Below, one piece after another: positions 1 through 8,135 of a DNA stretch of 34,743 bases. The stretch comes from TM7 phylum sp. oral taxon 350 (GTDB lineage: Bacteria > Patescibacteriota > Saccharimonadia > Saccharimonadales > Saccharimonadaceae), in assembly GCA_007845205.1 (NCBI GenBank), contig SDRK01000002.1, positions 1 through 34,743 on the forward strand, written 5' to 3'. Below the pieces are notes generated by a model. It was not told the DNA's origin. It searched no databases and saw only the letters and a program-made list of their open reading frames with translations. Made by a program: the position numbers and the translations under genes. Every line of letters begins with the position of its first letter. Position 1 is the stretch's first letter.

Positions 1-1
1 G

Positions 2-640
2 TCCCTAAAAAAAGCTTCAGCTTCCTTAAAAAAACTACTTTTAAATGAACGAGAATACTACATGCCTTGGCAACTTTCTGGCGGACAAAAGCAACGTGTT
101 GCGATTGCTAGAGCCTTAGTGAACAACCCAGAAATCATCCTAGCAGATGAACCAACAGGAAATCTTGATTCTAAAGCGTCTCACATCATTATGGAAGAAC
201 TAGCCGATTTACATCGTCAAGGTAATACCATAATCATGGTGACACATAACGAAAAACTAACACCCTACGCTTCTAGGGTTATCACTATGTTAGACGGTCG
301 AATTTCTGAAGATATTGCCTCTCATGATTATTCTAGTGTAGATAAAGAGTTAGATAATGACCCAAGAGTTAGAACTGAGAAAAAAGAAGATGTTCTCTTA
401 CTTCCAAAAACACACATCTCTAAAGAAGTAGAAGAAGAATTAAAAGCAGAAGAGGAATTAGAATCAGAAATAAAAGAACAAGACTTATCGGAAGAATCGG
501 AACCAATTTCTGGTACTAACGTGCCTTCAGAAGACGAAGCAGAACTCTTAGAGGACCCAAATCTTGCTAAATTCTTAGACAAAAAGAAAAGCAAAAAACG
601 GGCAAAAGCTAAAAGAAAATCGAAGAAAAGAAAGAAATAA
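2..640 (+). CDS. ABC transporter ATP-binding protein (MacB/LolD type), 5' end missing
   Basis: This is the C-terminal part of the ATPase of an ABC exporter or lipoprotein-release-type transporter. The reading frame is open to the left edge, so the Walker A and Q-loop part lies outside the window. Visible in order are the signature [15 protein letters not shown] (about codons 24-38), the Walker B segment [12 protein letters not shown] and the H-loop MVTHN. After the ATPase domain comes an extension of about 100 residues, first Glu-rich and coiled-coil-like, ending in a run of Lys and Arg. Standard MacB/LolD ATPases lack such a tail. The permease gene starts 2 bases after the stop, so the two are one operon and probably one transporter. 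The substrate is unknown. An internal ATG at 62 is not the true start, because the signature motif alone cannot make a functional domain. Confidence 0.93.
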   Translation, partial: SLKKASASLKKLLLNEREYYMPWQLSGGQKQRVAIARALVNNPEIILADEPTGNLDSKASHIIMEELADLHRQGNTIIMVTHNEKLTPYASRVITMLDGRISEDIASHDYSSVDKELDNDPRVRTEKKEDVLLLPKTHISKEVEEELKAEEELESEIKEQDLSEESEPISGTNVPSEDEAELLEDPNLAKFLDKKKSKKRAKAKRKSKKRKK

Positions 641-642
641 AA

Positions 643-1869
643 ATGAGTTTTCTATTAATTAATCATATCCAGAATGCCTCAGAAGCAATGCGACGCAATA
701 AAACCAGAACCGTTCTTACGGTTACTGGTATCACTATTGGTGTTGCTGCTATTTCTTTTATTCTTGCTATGACCGAAGGAGCTATGAATCTAATTCATAA
801 CCAAGTAACCGTCAAGAATGATAATCTAGCTATTATCTATCCAGGTAAGTTTGATTCAAATCTAAACTTGCAAGGACTAAGTAACATTAAAACATACACT
901 ACAAGCAACCTAACCTTTAAGGATATTGAAGGGCTTAAGAAACTTAAAGATATTGAACTAATATCGCCAATTTCTATTCTTAGCGCATCGGTACATGGAA
1001 TAGATAAAAACTCCAAAGTCACTCAAGTTATAGCGACAAATTCTAACTTTTTTAATCTTAGCGATCTTAAGATTGCAAACGGAGAGACTATTTCCAACTT
1101 AGTCAACCAACAAACAGCTGTAATTGGTAAACAATTAGCAATTGATATCTTTGGCACTGAATCACCAATTGGACAAACTATGAAAATCCACGGCATTCCT
1201 GTAACCGTTATTGGAATCTTAGAGCGCGAAGAAAAACCAATTAACTACAATAATATCGATTACGATAAAGCGGTGTTTACTACACTAGATTGCGGTAGAA
1301 GCATCAACGATGGGATCTTGCAGATTCAACAAATCAACTTTAAAGCTAAAGATCCTAACAAATTAAATGAAGCTATTGAGCAGGCAAAAAAGATTGTTAA
1401 AAAGAACCATTCTAATGATGAAGATTTTACAATCCTATCTGGTAATGACATTTCAAGACCATCTAAAGATCTATTTTCTTCTATCGCGATTGCACTAACC
1501 TCTATTGCAGCCGTCTCTATAGTTGTTGGTGGCATTGGCGTCATGAATATTCTACTTGTTGCAGTCTCCGAACGAACTAGAGAGATTGGCATTAGAAAAG
1601 CTGTTGGAGCTACTAATGGTAATATCTTCATGCAATTCATGATTGAATCCATTTTAATTAGTAGTGCTGGCGGAGTAATGGGCTATTTACTTGGCTACGC
1701 ACTTTCTTACATGTCCACTATATTCCTACCATTTACGCCATCTATTAGTGTTAATATAGCGATCATTATTCTAGGCATTACGATTGGTGTAGGTTTTCTT
1801 TTTGGCATCTTCCCTGCTATTAAAGCAGCTCGAAAAGACCCTATTAGATCACTAAAGCAAACTAATTAA
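643..1869 (+). CDS. MacB/FtsX-family ABC transporter permease
   Basis: This is the membrane subunit paired with the ATPase just upstream. It has the family layout: a cytoplasmic N-terminus and TM1 at about residues 22-45, a large extracytoplasmic MacB-type domain (about 46-275), then three helices near 280-305, 330-352 and 365-390 forming the FtsX domain. The conserved cytoplasmic loop SERTREIGIRKAVGAT after TM2 and the terminal KAARKDPIRSLK are typical. The length of 408 aa matches the short MacB permeases found without a fused ATPase. Known relatives move lipoproteins, peptides or drugs by mechanotransmission; the substrate here cannot be told. Transcription probably ends at the hairpin at 1946-1988. 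Confidence 0.93.
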   Translation: MSFLLINHIQNASEAMRRNKTRTVLTVTGITIGVAAISFILAMTEGAMNLIHNQVTVKNDNLAIIYPGKFDSNLNLQGLSNIKTYTTSNLTFKDIEGLKKLKDIELISPISILSASVHGIDKNSKVTQVIATNSNFFNLSDLKIANGETISNLVNQQTAVIGKQLAIDIFGTESPIGQTMKIHGIPVTVIGILEREEKPINYNNIDYDKAVFTTLDCGRSINDGILQIQQINFKAKDPNKLNEAIEQAKKIVKKNHSNDEDFTILSGNDISRPSKDLFSSIAIALTSIAAVSIVVGGIGVMNILLVAVSERTREIGIRKAVGATNGNIFMQFMIESILISSAGGVMGYLLGYALSYMSTIFLPFTPSISVNIAIIILGITIGVGFLFGIFPAIKAARKDPIRSLKQTN

Positions 1870-1945
1870 TCTTTAGGTAAAAGTTATAAAAGTAAAAACA
1901 TAAGAGTATAAGAATAAAAAAATAGAAAAAAACAAATAGATAAAG

Positions 1946-1988
1946 AAAACATAAAAAGATGTCACGACGCGACATCTTTTTATGTTTT
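1946..1988. terminator. bidirectional intrinsic terminator
   Basis: A perfect 18-bp stem (1946-1963 with 1971-1988) has a 7-base loop (ACGACGC). The outer part of the stem is A-rich on the left and T-rich on the right, so either strand yields a hairpin followed by a U-rich tail. It lies between the convergent permease and PGI/PMI genes. Confidence 0.88.
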
Positions 1989-2002
1989 GTTCTAATTATC
2001 TA

Positions 2003-3040
2003 CTAAGCTAATTCTTGCTTTAGTTTTTCAATTAGCTCAACCTTAGATGGATCAACACCATTTAAGATGGCAAGATAAATACTGACAAAATCAGCAAAAA
2101 TCGATGCCCATAACATTTGAGCAATTACCGATTCTCCCTGTAATTCAATAACATTAGCTTTTGGTCCTTTGCCACTTAGTAAGCGATCCGATATTTCAAA
2201 ACGTTTAGTAATTTTTGGATGGTCAAAAGATGAACGAAGATCGAAAACTACATAAGGTTTTTCAACTGGATGTGAAGTCCAACCCATAAATTCATTATGG
2301 TTAAACTCAGGTAAAACATTCCAAAAGGCAACATTTTTAGCGTTTTCGTTCCAAGATATTTTCCATTTATAAGCAACACCACCCATAGCAGTAGATGAAT
2401 AGAAAATAGCCGTTTTACCAGCAGATAATAAAGCTAGTTGTTTAGCCTGATTTTCGCTAGTTGAAACATCTCTACCCCATTTTTTGGATTCTATGTTTAG
2501 CCAAGGGCCAAGATTTTTGACTTCATCGAAATCACTTTGCGATACAACACCGTAAGACACTAAGACTGCTAAAATTGCTCTTAGGTTTGCAATTACGCCC
2601 ATTCTTGGCTGGATGCCAGATGGTAAGACTACATATGGAAGTTCATTGTTTTTAGCGATTTCCACAAGTTTTCCACCAGAAGAAACACAACCAATATTTG
2701 CACCTTTTTTGAGCGCTTCATCTAAACAACTTAGAGTTTCTTCAGTATTTCCTGAATAACTAGATGCGATAACTAAAGTTTTATCGTCCACGTAATTTGG
2801 TAATTTATAGTCTCTTACAATCTCAAAAGTAATATTTAATTTACTTTCTTGCCAAGATTTGATTAAAAGAGCTGCTAAGGCACTACCACCCATACCAGTT
2901 ACAACAACTTTATTAATAGTAGCGTCACTATTTGGATTAATAACCTCAGAGACTAATTCAGCTTGTTTATATTGGTTTAAGGCAACTTCTAAAGCGCCAA
3001 AAGGATCTTTTTCACTTAATAGATTTTGATCATCTAACAT
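2003..3040 (-). CDS. bifunctional phosphoglucose/phosphomannose isomerase (SIS domains)
   Basis: The predicted cytoplasmic enzyme interconverts glucose-6-P, fructose-6-P and mannose-6-P, feeding glycolysis and nucleotide-sugar supply. It has two SIS sugar-isomerase domains. The first has TGMGGSALA (residues 48-56) and the phosphate-binding ASSYSGNTEE near 92-101. It is followed by the QPRMGV segment seen in bifunctional PGI/PMI proteins. The second half carries the PEFNHNEFMGW motif of the PGI_PMI C-terminal domain. The length of 345 aa fits the archaeal/CPR short form rather than the roughly 550-aa classical PGI. An AAGGAGGA Shine-Dalgarno sits 10 bases before the ATG. The gene is convergent with the ABC operon and divergent from the next gene. 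Confidence 0.9.
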   Translation of the reverse strand: MLDDQNLLSEKDPFGALEVALNQYKQAELVSEVINPNSDATINKVVVTGMGGSALAALLIKSWQESKLNITFEIVRDYKLPNYVDDKTLVIASSYSGNTEETLSCLDEALKKGANIGCVSSGGKLVEIAKNNELPYVVLPSGIQPRMGVIANLRAILAVLVSYGVVSQSDFDEVKNLGPWLNIESKKWGRDVSTSENQAKQLALLSAGKTAIFYSSTAMGGVAYKWKISWNENAKNVAFWNVLPEFNHNEFMGWTSHPVEKPYVVFDLRSSFDHPKITKRFEISDRLLSGKGPKANVIELQGESVIAQMLWASIFADFVSIYLAILNGVDPSKVELIEKLKQELA

Positions 3041-3059
3041 TTAATTTATTTCCTCCTTC

Positions 3060-3089
3060 TTGAAAAAGCTTATGAATACATGATACATT
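3060..3089 (+). promoter_or_regulatory. promoter for the acidic protein gene
   Basis: TTGAAA (3060-3065) is followed after 18 bases by an extended -10, TGATACATT (3081-3089). Transcription would start near 3096, giving a leader of about 28 bases. Confidence 0.5.
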
Positions 3090-3123
3090 AAAGAGAGTAA
3101 GAAACATAAATCTCGGGGTGGAA

Positions 3124-3666
3124 ATGGGAACAAAAAATATAAATCCAGCTGATTTAACTGATGATCAGGAACTAGCCAACGCACTAGCAGGAGTTAGCAA
3201 AGATGTAGAAGACTTCTCAACTAGCGGTTTTAATCCACTAGAGACTGGTGATTTAGATAACGTACCTCTAAATGATACTAATACCAATGTCGTAGAAAGC
3301 ACTGTAGAGCCAACAACAAGCGAAGTAAAACCTGCTACTTTAGATGAGGTAACTAGTCAAACAAATGCTTTAGCTGATGCTTTGCCAGTTACTAATGAAC
3401 CTTTGCCTGAAGAAGGAACATTAGATGTTTCTTTACTTGATATCAAAAACGAAGCTATTGAAGAATTAATGCCAATTCTAGATCACTTAAAGACTGATCC
3501 TGAAGAAAAATTTAATGCTTACTTATTACTTCTCCGTTCTACTGACAACAAAGATTTAATAAAGCCAGCTCTTTCAATGGCAAAACAAATTACCGATGAA
3601 GAAAAACGAGCATCTGCTCTCCTTGATATAATCAAGGAAATTGATTACTTAAGTAAAGAAGCTTAA
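3124..3666 (+). CDS. acidic protein of unknown function
   Basis: I do not recognise a family. The protein has about 180 residues, is strongly acidic and has no signal peptide or membrane segment. The N-terminal two thirds are low-complexity and probably disordered (Asp, Thr, Asn, Glu and Val rich). The C-terminal 70 residues look helical, with the character of a small helical-repeat or interaction domain (around ELMPILDHLKTDPEEKF and ITDEEKRASALLDIIKEI). The ATG at 3124 is chosen because GGGG (3115-3118) precedes it by 5 bases. A GTG two codons upstream at 3118 is also in frame but has no Shine-Dalgarno. It has its own promoter and terminator, so it is a single-gene unit. Amino-acid and codon use match its neighbours. 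Confidence 0.75.
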   Translation: MGTKNINPADLTDDQELANALAGVSKDVEDFSTSGFNPLETGDLDNVPLNDTNTNVVESTVEPTTSEVKPATLDEVTSQTNALADALPVTNEPLPEEGTLDVSLLDIKNEAIEELMPILDHLKTDPEEKFNAYLLLLRSTDNKDLIKPALSMAKQITDEEKRASALLDIIKEIDYLSKEA

Positions 3667-3713
3667 TAGACCATAATCTAATAGAGCGGATGTAGATAAA
3701 AGGAAATGAAAAT

Positions 3714-3742
3714 AAATATAGGATGCAGCGCATCCTATATTT
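3714..3742. terminator. bidirectional intrinsic terminator
   Basis: A 13-bp stem (3714-3726 with 3730-3742) has a 3-base AGC loop and a T-rich tail. It separates the acidic protein gene from the convergent groEL. Confidence 0.85.
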
Positions 3743-3766
3743 TTATTTCTCTATTTTATTGAGTCT

Positions 3767-5386
3767 TTATAGTCCATTATTTAGAGGAAGATCTTTTTCT
3801 TCTGGAAGATCTATTACTAAGGCTCCCATTGTCATGGCATTAGAAGCAATAGATACTGAATTTTTTACTACTTCTTTTAATACCTTTAAAGGATCAATAA
3901 TACCTTCTTTATAAAGGTCGACTAGCTCTCCGGTAGCTACGTTAACGCCATAACCTGATTTAGCGTTTTCTACCTTGTCTATTAAAGCTTCAGCATTCAA
4001 TCCAGAGTTATTAACTAACTGTTTAAAAGGTTGCTTTAGACTTTCTTTTAGGATCTGTTTACCAGCGTTATAGGAAGATACGCCGTCTATAGTGATATCC
4101 TTAGAAGCATTTAAAAGTGCTACGCCCCCACCAATAGCTACACCATCTAAGAGTGCAACTTTAGTAGCGCTAACAGCATCGTCTACTCGGTACTTTCTTT
4201 CATCTATATCCATTTCAGAAGAACCACCAACTGAGATTGTCGCAACTTTACCCATTAAAGAAGCAACTCGCTTCTTTAGTTGGTCTTTTTCAAAATCAGA
4301 CTGCGATGATTTAATCTGTTCTTTAATTAGATTAACTCTATTTTTAACAGCCAGACTAGAGCCTTTGCCAGAGACAATAATCGTTTCCATTTGTGATACG
4401 ATAATCTTTTTAGCTTCTCCTAAGACATCGATATTAATATCCTCTAATCTAGTTTTAGATACTTCAGTAATTAGTTTCGCACCTGTAAGGACTGCTAAAT
4501 CTTCCATCACAGCTTTTCTCTGATCGCCAAAAGCTGGAGCTTTAACAACAACTGAATTAAATGCTCCTTGAATTTTGTTTAGCAATAAAAAGCTAAGAGC
4601 GTCACCAGACACTTCATCCGCAATAATTACTAATTCTTTTCTTCCCTGCTTTAATAGATTCTCTAATATTGGCGCTAGTTGATTAGTAGTTGTAATCTTT
4701 TGATCTGTAATTAGAAACATTACATTTTTATAAACAGCTTCTTGCTTAGTACTGTCGTTTACGAAATATGGACTGGCATAGCCCCGATCTAACGAATATC
4801 CTTCTGTAATTATCGATAACGTCTCAAGCGATTGACCAGATTCAACTGTAACCGCTCCGTCCGTACCAATTGCCTTAAATACATCAGCGATCACCTGACC
4901 AATTTCTTTAGAACCAGAAGAGATAGAAGCAAGTTCAGCTAATTTTGGAGAATCTACTGTAATTTGCTTTGAATTTTTATCTAAATTAGCTAAAACTTCT
5001 GTTAAAGCATCGTGGAGGCCTCGTTTTATTTCTTGACTATTATGTCCACTATCTATCAGCTTATTAGCCTCTTTTAAAATTGCGTAAGTCAAAATGGTTA
5101 CCGATGTGGTGCCATCTCCTGCTACTTTATTTAGATTCTTTGTGGCTGTCTTAATAAGGTCGGCTCCTACCTTATAACCGTACTCCTTAGGGTCCGTCTC
5201 ATTTAATTCAATAGCATTAGCAACAGTTACTCCATCGTGGGTTACGATTGGTGTACCATATTTTTTACCAATAATGACATTTTCACCACGTGGCCCGTAA
5301 GTTACTTTAACTGCATCGTAAAGCTTTTTAGCGCCGCTTAGAATTCTTTCTCTAGCTTCTTTTCCATAGTAAATTTCTTTAGCCAT
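3767..5386 (-). CDS. groL: chaperonin GroEL (Cpn60)
   Basis: This is the ATP-dependent folding chamber in the cytoplasm, partner of the GroES encoded just upstream. Hallmarks are the start MAKEIYYGKEARERILSG, the nucleotide-site VTYGPRG (about residues 28-34), THDGVTVA with Asp51, AGDGTT with Asp91, RVDDAVSATKVAL and the late GVAIGGGVALL. Compared with E. coli the spacing between the two nucleotide-site Asp residues is about 5 residues longer. The usual TLGPKG is TYGPRG and TNDG is THDG. The C-terminus ends in DLPLNNGL without the flexible Gly-Gly-Met tail. The 539-aa length is normal. Its ATG overlaps the groES stop by one base (TAATG), so the two are translationally coupled. Confidence 0.97.
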   Translation of the reverse strand: MAKEIYYGKEARERILSGAKKLYDAVKVTYGPRGENVIIGKKYGTPIVTHDGVTVANAIELNETDPKEYGYKVGADLIKTATKNLNKVAGDGTTSVTILTYAILKEANKLIDSGHNSQEIKRGLHDALTEVLANLDKNSKQITVDSPKLAELASISSGSKEIGQVIADVFKAIGTDGAVTVESGQSLETLSIITEGYSLDRGYASPYFVNDSTKQEAVYKNVMFLITDQKITTTNQLAPILENLLKQGRKELVIIADEVSGDALSFLLLNKIQGAFNSVVVKAPAFGDQRKAVMEDLAVLTGAKLITEVSKTRLEDINIDVLGEAKKIIVSQMETIIVSGKGSSLAVKNRVNLIKEQIKSSQSDFEKDQLKKRVASLMGKVATISVGGSSEMDIDERKYRVDDAVSATKVALLDGVAIGGGVALLNASKDITIDGVSSYNAGKQILKESLKQPFKQLVNNSGLNAEALIDKVENAKSGYGVNVATGELVDLYKEGIIDPLKVLKEVVKNSVSIASNAMTMGALVIDLPEEKDLPLNNGL

Positions 5387-5640
5387 TATTTCTTTATCCT
5401 TACTAGAATGTTATCGATAGAAGTTACAAAATATTCCTTGTCATCTACAGTAAAACCGGTTAAAGAGTATTCCGATGCAACTACTAGATCCTTCTCTTTT
5501 AGTTGGTCTTCTTTATTTACTGCAAAAACTTCATAAAGATTTGATTTTTTATCGTCTTCGACCATGAATAAAGCACTATCTTTTTTTGTTTTAACTTTAG
5601 TCAAAATTACACTACCATTCATTGGAATAAGTGTACTCAT
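5386..5640 (-). CDS. groS: co-chaperonin GroES (Cpn10), short and divergent
   Basis: This is the lid protein for GroEL. It is assigned from its position directly before groEL and from a GroES-like barrel pattern: the MNGSVILTKVKT start, then YEVFAVNK, KEKDLVVASEYSLTGFTVDDKEY and a final FVTSIDNILVRIKK. It is only 84 aa against about 95 normally. The mobile loop that docks on GroEL usually reads like GGIVL; here the equivalent stretch is KDSALFMVEDDK. The roof loop appears shortened. GAGGAGGG lies just before the ATG. It could be described as a GroES-like protein if docking residues are judged lost, but synteny strongly favours GroES. Confidence 0.87.
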   Translation of the reverse strand: MSTLIPMNGSVILTKVKTKKDSALFMVEDDKKSNLYEVFAVNKEDQLKEKDLVVASEYSLTGFTVDDKEYFVTSIDNILVRIKK

Positions 5641-5663
5641 ATCCCTCCTCTTTTTCTTTCGTA

Positions 5664-5669
5664 ATTATA
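5664..5669 (-). promoter_or_regulatory. groS: -10 box of the groES-groEL promoter
   Basis: A TATAAT reads on the minus strand about 24 bases before the groES ATG, leaving room for a short leader that carries the Shine-Dalgarno. No good -35 is seen, and no CIRCE (HrcA) inverted repeat is present, so classical heat-shock control is not visible. Confidence 0.45.
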
Positions 5670-5686
5670 ACATTTTGAAAATATCC

Positions 5687-5692
5687 TATAAT
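5687..5692 (+). promoter_or_regulatory. leaderless promoter (-10) of the first FemAB gene
   Basis: TATAAT is separated from the ATG at 5702 by 9 bases, so transcription should start 2-3 bases before the start codon. No Shine-Dalgarno is present. Confidence 0.55.
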
Positions 5693-5701
5693 ATTAAGCA
5701 T

Positions 5702-6733
5702 ATGAGATTTGCCAATGAAAAAGAGACTAAAAAATTCAATGAATTATTAACCAAAAATGATAATAATGGTAGCATTTTTCAGTCTTATGATTACCTTCAG
5801 GTGAAAAAAGATAGCAATTGGCAAATTAAACATCTAATTAGTGATAACGACATTTATTTTACAGTCTTAGAGCGCTATATCTTTGGCCTTGGCAACTTAT
5901 GGTATGCCCTAAAAGGACCAGGAACTGCTAATCCTTCCAAGCTTAATAATTTATTAGACGAATTAAAAGATTTTGCAAAAAAACAGCATGTTTTTCTTTT
6001 TAAATGTGACCCTGAAATTCCTTTAAAAGAAAAAGCTAAATTATCTAAAGAACTAATTAAAACTACCGATATACAAACCAACATTCATACCGTATTAGTA
6101 GATTTAAATAAATCCGAAAGTACTATTTTAAAAGATCTACCACAAAAAGGGCGTTATGCTATTAACCGAGCAAAGAAGGACGGCGTTAAGGTAGTAGCTG
6201 TCGACGCCAATACTAAAAACTGTGAGATAATGTTTAACCTTTTAAACGAAACAGCAAATGGGGCTGGTTTTAGCTTAAAGCCCAAAAGCTACTATTTCTC
6301 TTATTGGAAAAGATTGTCTCATCTTAAAATGGGACAACTATTCTTTGCTAAGTTTGAAAATAAAGTTGTAGCTTCAGCTTTTGTCATGATTTTAGGTAAA
6401 AAAGCCACTTATAAGGATGGAGCTTCTAATCGTAAAAAGGAGACTTACGGCGCTTCTTATCTTCTTCAATGGGAAGCAATGCTATGGGCAAAAGAAAAAG
6501 GCGCTTTATCTTATGATCTATGCGGCTCCCCAGCTAGTTGGGAAATTAAAAACCAAGAGCACCCTTATTACAGAATCGGTAAATTTAAAACTCAGTTTAA
6601 TAAAGAAGTAACCGACTACGTCGGTACTTACGATTTTCCAATTAATAAGATTAAATATTTTATCTGGTCAAGATTCTTTGAAAAGTTAGTAAAGAGACTT
6701 TATTTTATGGTTAAACACATGTCTTTTTATTAA
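5702..6733 (+). CDS. FemAB-family lipid II aminoacyltransferase-like protein
   Basis: FemAB/FemX proteins add amino acids from aminoacyl-tRNA to the lysine side chain of lipid II to build peptidoglycan cross-bridges. This 343-aa protein has the two-GNAT-fold pattern: an N-terminal half with IFQSYDYLQVKKDSNW and YALKGPG, a central KGRYAINRAKKDGVKV that matches the FemAB motif, and a C-terminal part with TYKDGASNRKKETYGASYLLQWEAM and a YDLCGSP strand. The ATG at 5702 is preferred. An open frame extends upstream to 5564, but that part overlaps groES on the other strand and the -10 box lies inside it. The specific amino acid is not known. The gene is convergent with the Mur ligase gene, with only 15 bases between. 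Confidence 0.87.
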   Translation: MRFANEKETKKFNELLTKNDNNGSIFQSYDYLQVKKDSNWQIKHLISDNDIYFTVLERYIFGLGNLWYALKGPGTANPSKLNNLLDELKDFAKKQHVFLFKCDPEIPLKEKAKLSKELIKTTDIQTNIHTVLVDLNKSESTILKDLPQKGRYAINRAKKDGVKVVAVDANTKNCEIMFNLLNETANGAGFSLKPKSYYFSYWKRLSHLKMGQLFFAKFENKVVASAFVMILGKKATYKDGASNRKKETYGASYLLQWEAMLWAKEKGALSYDLCGSPASWEIKNQEHPYYRIGKFKTQFNKEVTDYVGTYDFPINKIKYFIWSRFFEKLVKRLYFMVKHMSFY

Positions 6734-6748
6734 CCGACTATGTTTAAA

Positions 6749-8053
6749 TTAACCCCTTAAACGTTTCCTAATTGCCTCTTTTGCAACTTCAGTCTCATTC
6801 CAAGAGATTGTCTTATCTTTACGTTCAATAGTCTTTTCATGGCCTTTGCCAAGTAGTAAAACTGTATCTTTTTCTTTGGAGACCCTTGTCATGGCAAATT
6901 CAATTGCCTTCTTTCGATCTAAGATCAAAAAGAGATCCTTTTTTGGCTTTTTACCTAATTTCATTGCTCCTCTGGCAATTTCTTTCATGATCATATTGCC
7001 GTCGACATCGCGGTCGTCTTCTTCAGTGATAATTATTTCATCTGCATATTTACCAGCGATCATCCCTTGGATAGCTCGTTTTTTCTCATCTCTTCTACCA
7101 GCTGATCCAAAAACAACTACTAATTTACCTTTTGTAGAATTTCTGACCGTTGGTAAGAGTTTTTCAAAAGCATCTGGAGTATGAGCAAAATCATTAATAA
7201 CACTAAAACGTTGCCCAACGTTAATAGTATTCATTCGACCTTCGACAGATTTAAGCGATGCAATGCCGACCTCAATCTGTTCTTTAGATAATCCAATTAG
7301 CCTACCAACAGATATTGCTGCTAGGGCATTAGATATATTAAATTCTCCTGGAATATTACAGGTAATATCATACTCATCTCGATCACAAACGGCCGTAAAA
7401 GTAGAATAAGTTGGATATAACTTCACATTCTTTGCCTTTAGCATGCCTTTCTTTAGACCATATGTAACGTAATTTTCAATTGAATGTTCGAAAGTGGCCG
7501 CTGTTTTATCGTCAGCATTAACTACACCTGTTCTAATACCATAACGATCGGCAATTTTAAAAAGCTTTGTTTTAGCTTTTACATATTTATCGAAAGTTTT
7601 GTGATAATCCAGATGCTCATGCGAGACATTTGTCAGTACAGCAATCTCGTATGGAATATTCTTTACTCTATTTTGTACTAAAGCATGTGAGGTAGTTTCA
7701 AGCACTACCCAAGAGACACCAGCTTTCTTCATTTCTTTTAATTTTCTCTGAATTGTCGATGCTCCAGCAGTTGTCATATGAGCGCTTTGAGCGACTATAT
7801 GGTCACCATAGCCATTAGCAACTGTTGTCATCAGTCCGGTATTAATACCTGCTTCATGAAGCATCTTATAGATCATAAATGAGGTTGTGGTTTTACCATT
7901 AGTACCAGTTACCCCGATAAAACGCATCTTTTTTGCCGGTTTACCATATCTTAAAGCTGAAAGGTCTGACTCTAAAGAATGAACAAATGGTGAGACAACA
8001 CTGTTTCTAAAATTCTCTGGAATCATTTTTTTAATTATTTTTTTCAAAGTCAT
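6749..8053 (-). CDS. MurE-like Mur ligase lacking the N-terminal domain
   Basis: This is an ATP-dependent amino-acid ligase of the Mur family, closest in motifs to UDP-MurNAc-tripeptide synthetases. It has the P-loop GVTGTNGKTTT, then MTTAGAS, VLETTSHAL, LTNVSHEHLDYH and the C-terminal domain with FAHTPDAFEKLL, VVFGSAGRRDEKKR and LLLGKGHE. At about 434 aa it starts roughly 45 residues before the P-loop, so the UDP-binding N-terminal domain of normal MurE (about 490-500 aa) is missing. Such short forms occur in CPR genomes; a lipid-linked or different substrate is possible. I chose the ATG at 8053. An in-frame TTG at 8062 precedes it. GGAG lies only one base before the ATG, so the start is uncertain. 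Confidence 0.85.
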   Translation of the reverse strand: MTLKKIIKKMIPENFRNSVVSPFVHSLESDLSALRYGKPAKKMRFIGVTGTNGKTTTSFMIYKMLHEAGINTGLMTTVANGYGDHIVAQSAHMTTAGASTIQRKLKEMKKAGVSWVVLETTSHALVQNRVKNIPYEIAVLTNVSHEHLDYHKTFDKYVKAKTKLFKIADRYGIRTGVVNADDKTAATFEHSIENYVTYGLKKGMLKAKNVKLYPTYSTFTAVCDRDEYDITCNIPGEFNISNALAAISVGRLIGLSKEQIEVGIASLKSVEGRMNTINVGQRFSVINDFAHTPDAFEKLLPTVRNSTKGKLVVVFGSAGRRDEKKRAIQGMIAGKYADEIIITEEDDRDVDGNMIMKEIARGAMKLGKKPKKDLFLILDRKKAIEFAMTRVSKEKDTVLLLGKGHEKTIERKDKTISWNETEVAKEAIRKRLRG

Positions 8054-8119
8054 TCTCCACAAATAAAAATCTAAGTAAATTCATCTTTAATTTTAACCCA
8101 AAATCAAATAAAAAAGACG

Positions 8120-8128
8120 TGATAAGAT
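8120..8128 (+). promoter_or_regulatory. tsaD: extended -10, leaderless promoter of tsaD
   Basis: TGATAAGAT fits an extended -10 element. Its last base is separated from the tsaD ATG by 7 bases, and there is no Shine-Dalgarno, so the message is probably leaderless. Confidence 0.5.
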
Positions 8129-8135
8129 AAATACC

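Noticed and set aside
4092-4523. Plus-strand reading frame of 143 codons inside groEL
   Set aside because: It is the antisense shadow of a clearly conserved groEL; it has low-complexity Ser/Leu content and no Shine-Dalgarno.
5564-5701. Upstream extension of the first FemAB gene
   Set aside because: It overlaps groES on the other strand and would put the TATAAT inside the gene; the ATG at 5702 fits the family start.
5641-5701. CIRCE (HrcA) element upstream of groES
   Set aside because: No TTAGCACTC-N9-GAGTGCTAA-like repeat is present in the gap, and none near hsp20 either.
6846-7184. Plus-strand frame of 112 codons inside the Mur ligase
   Set aside because: It is antisense to conserved ligase motifs and has no start signal.
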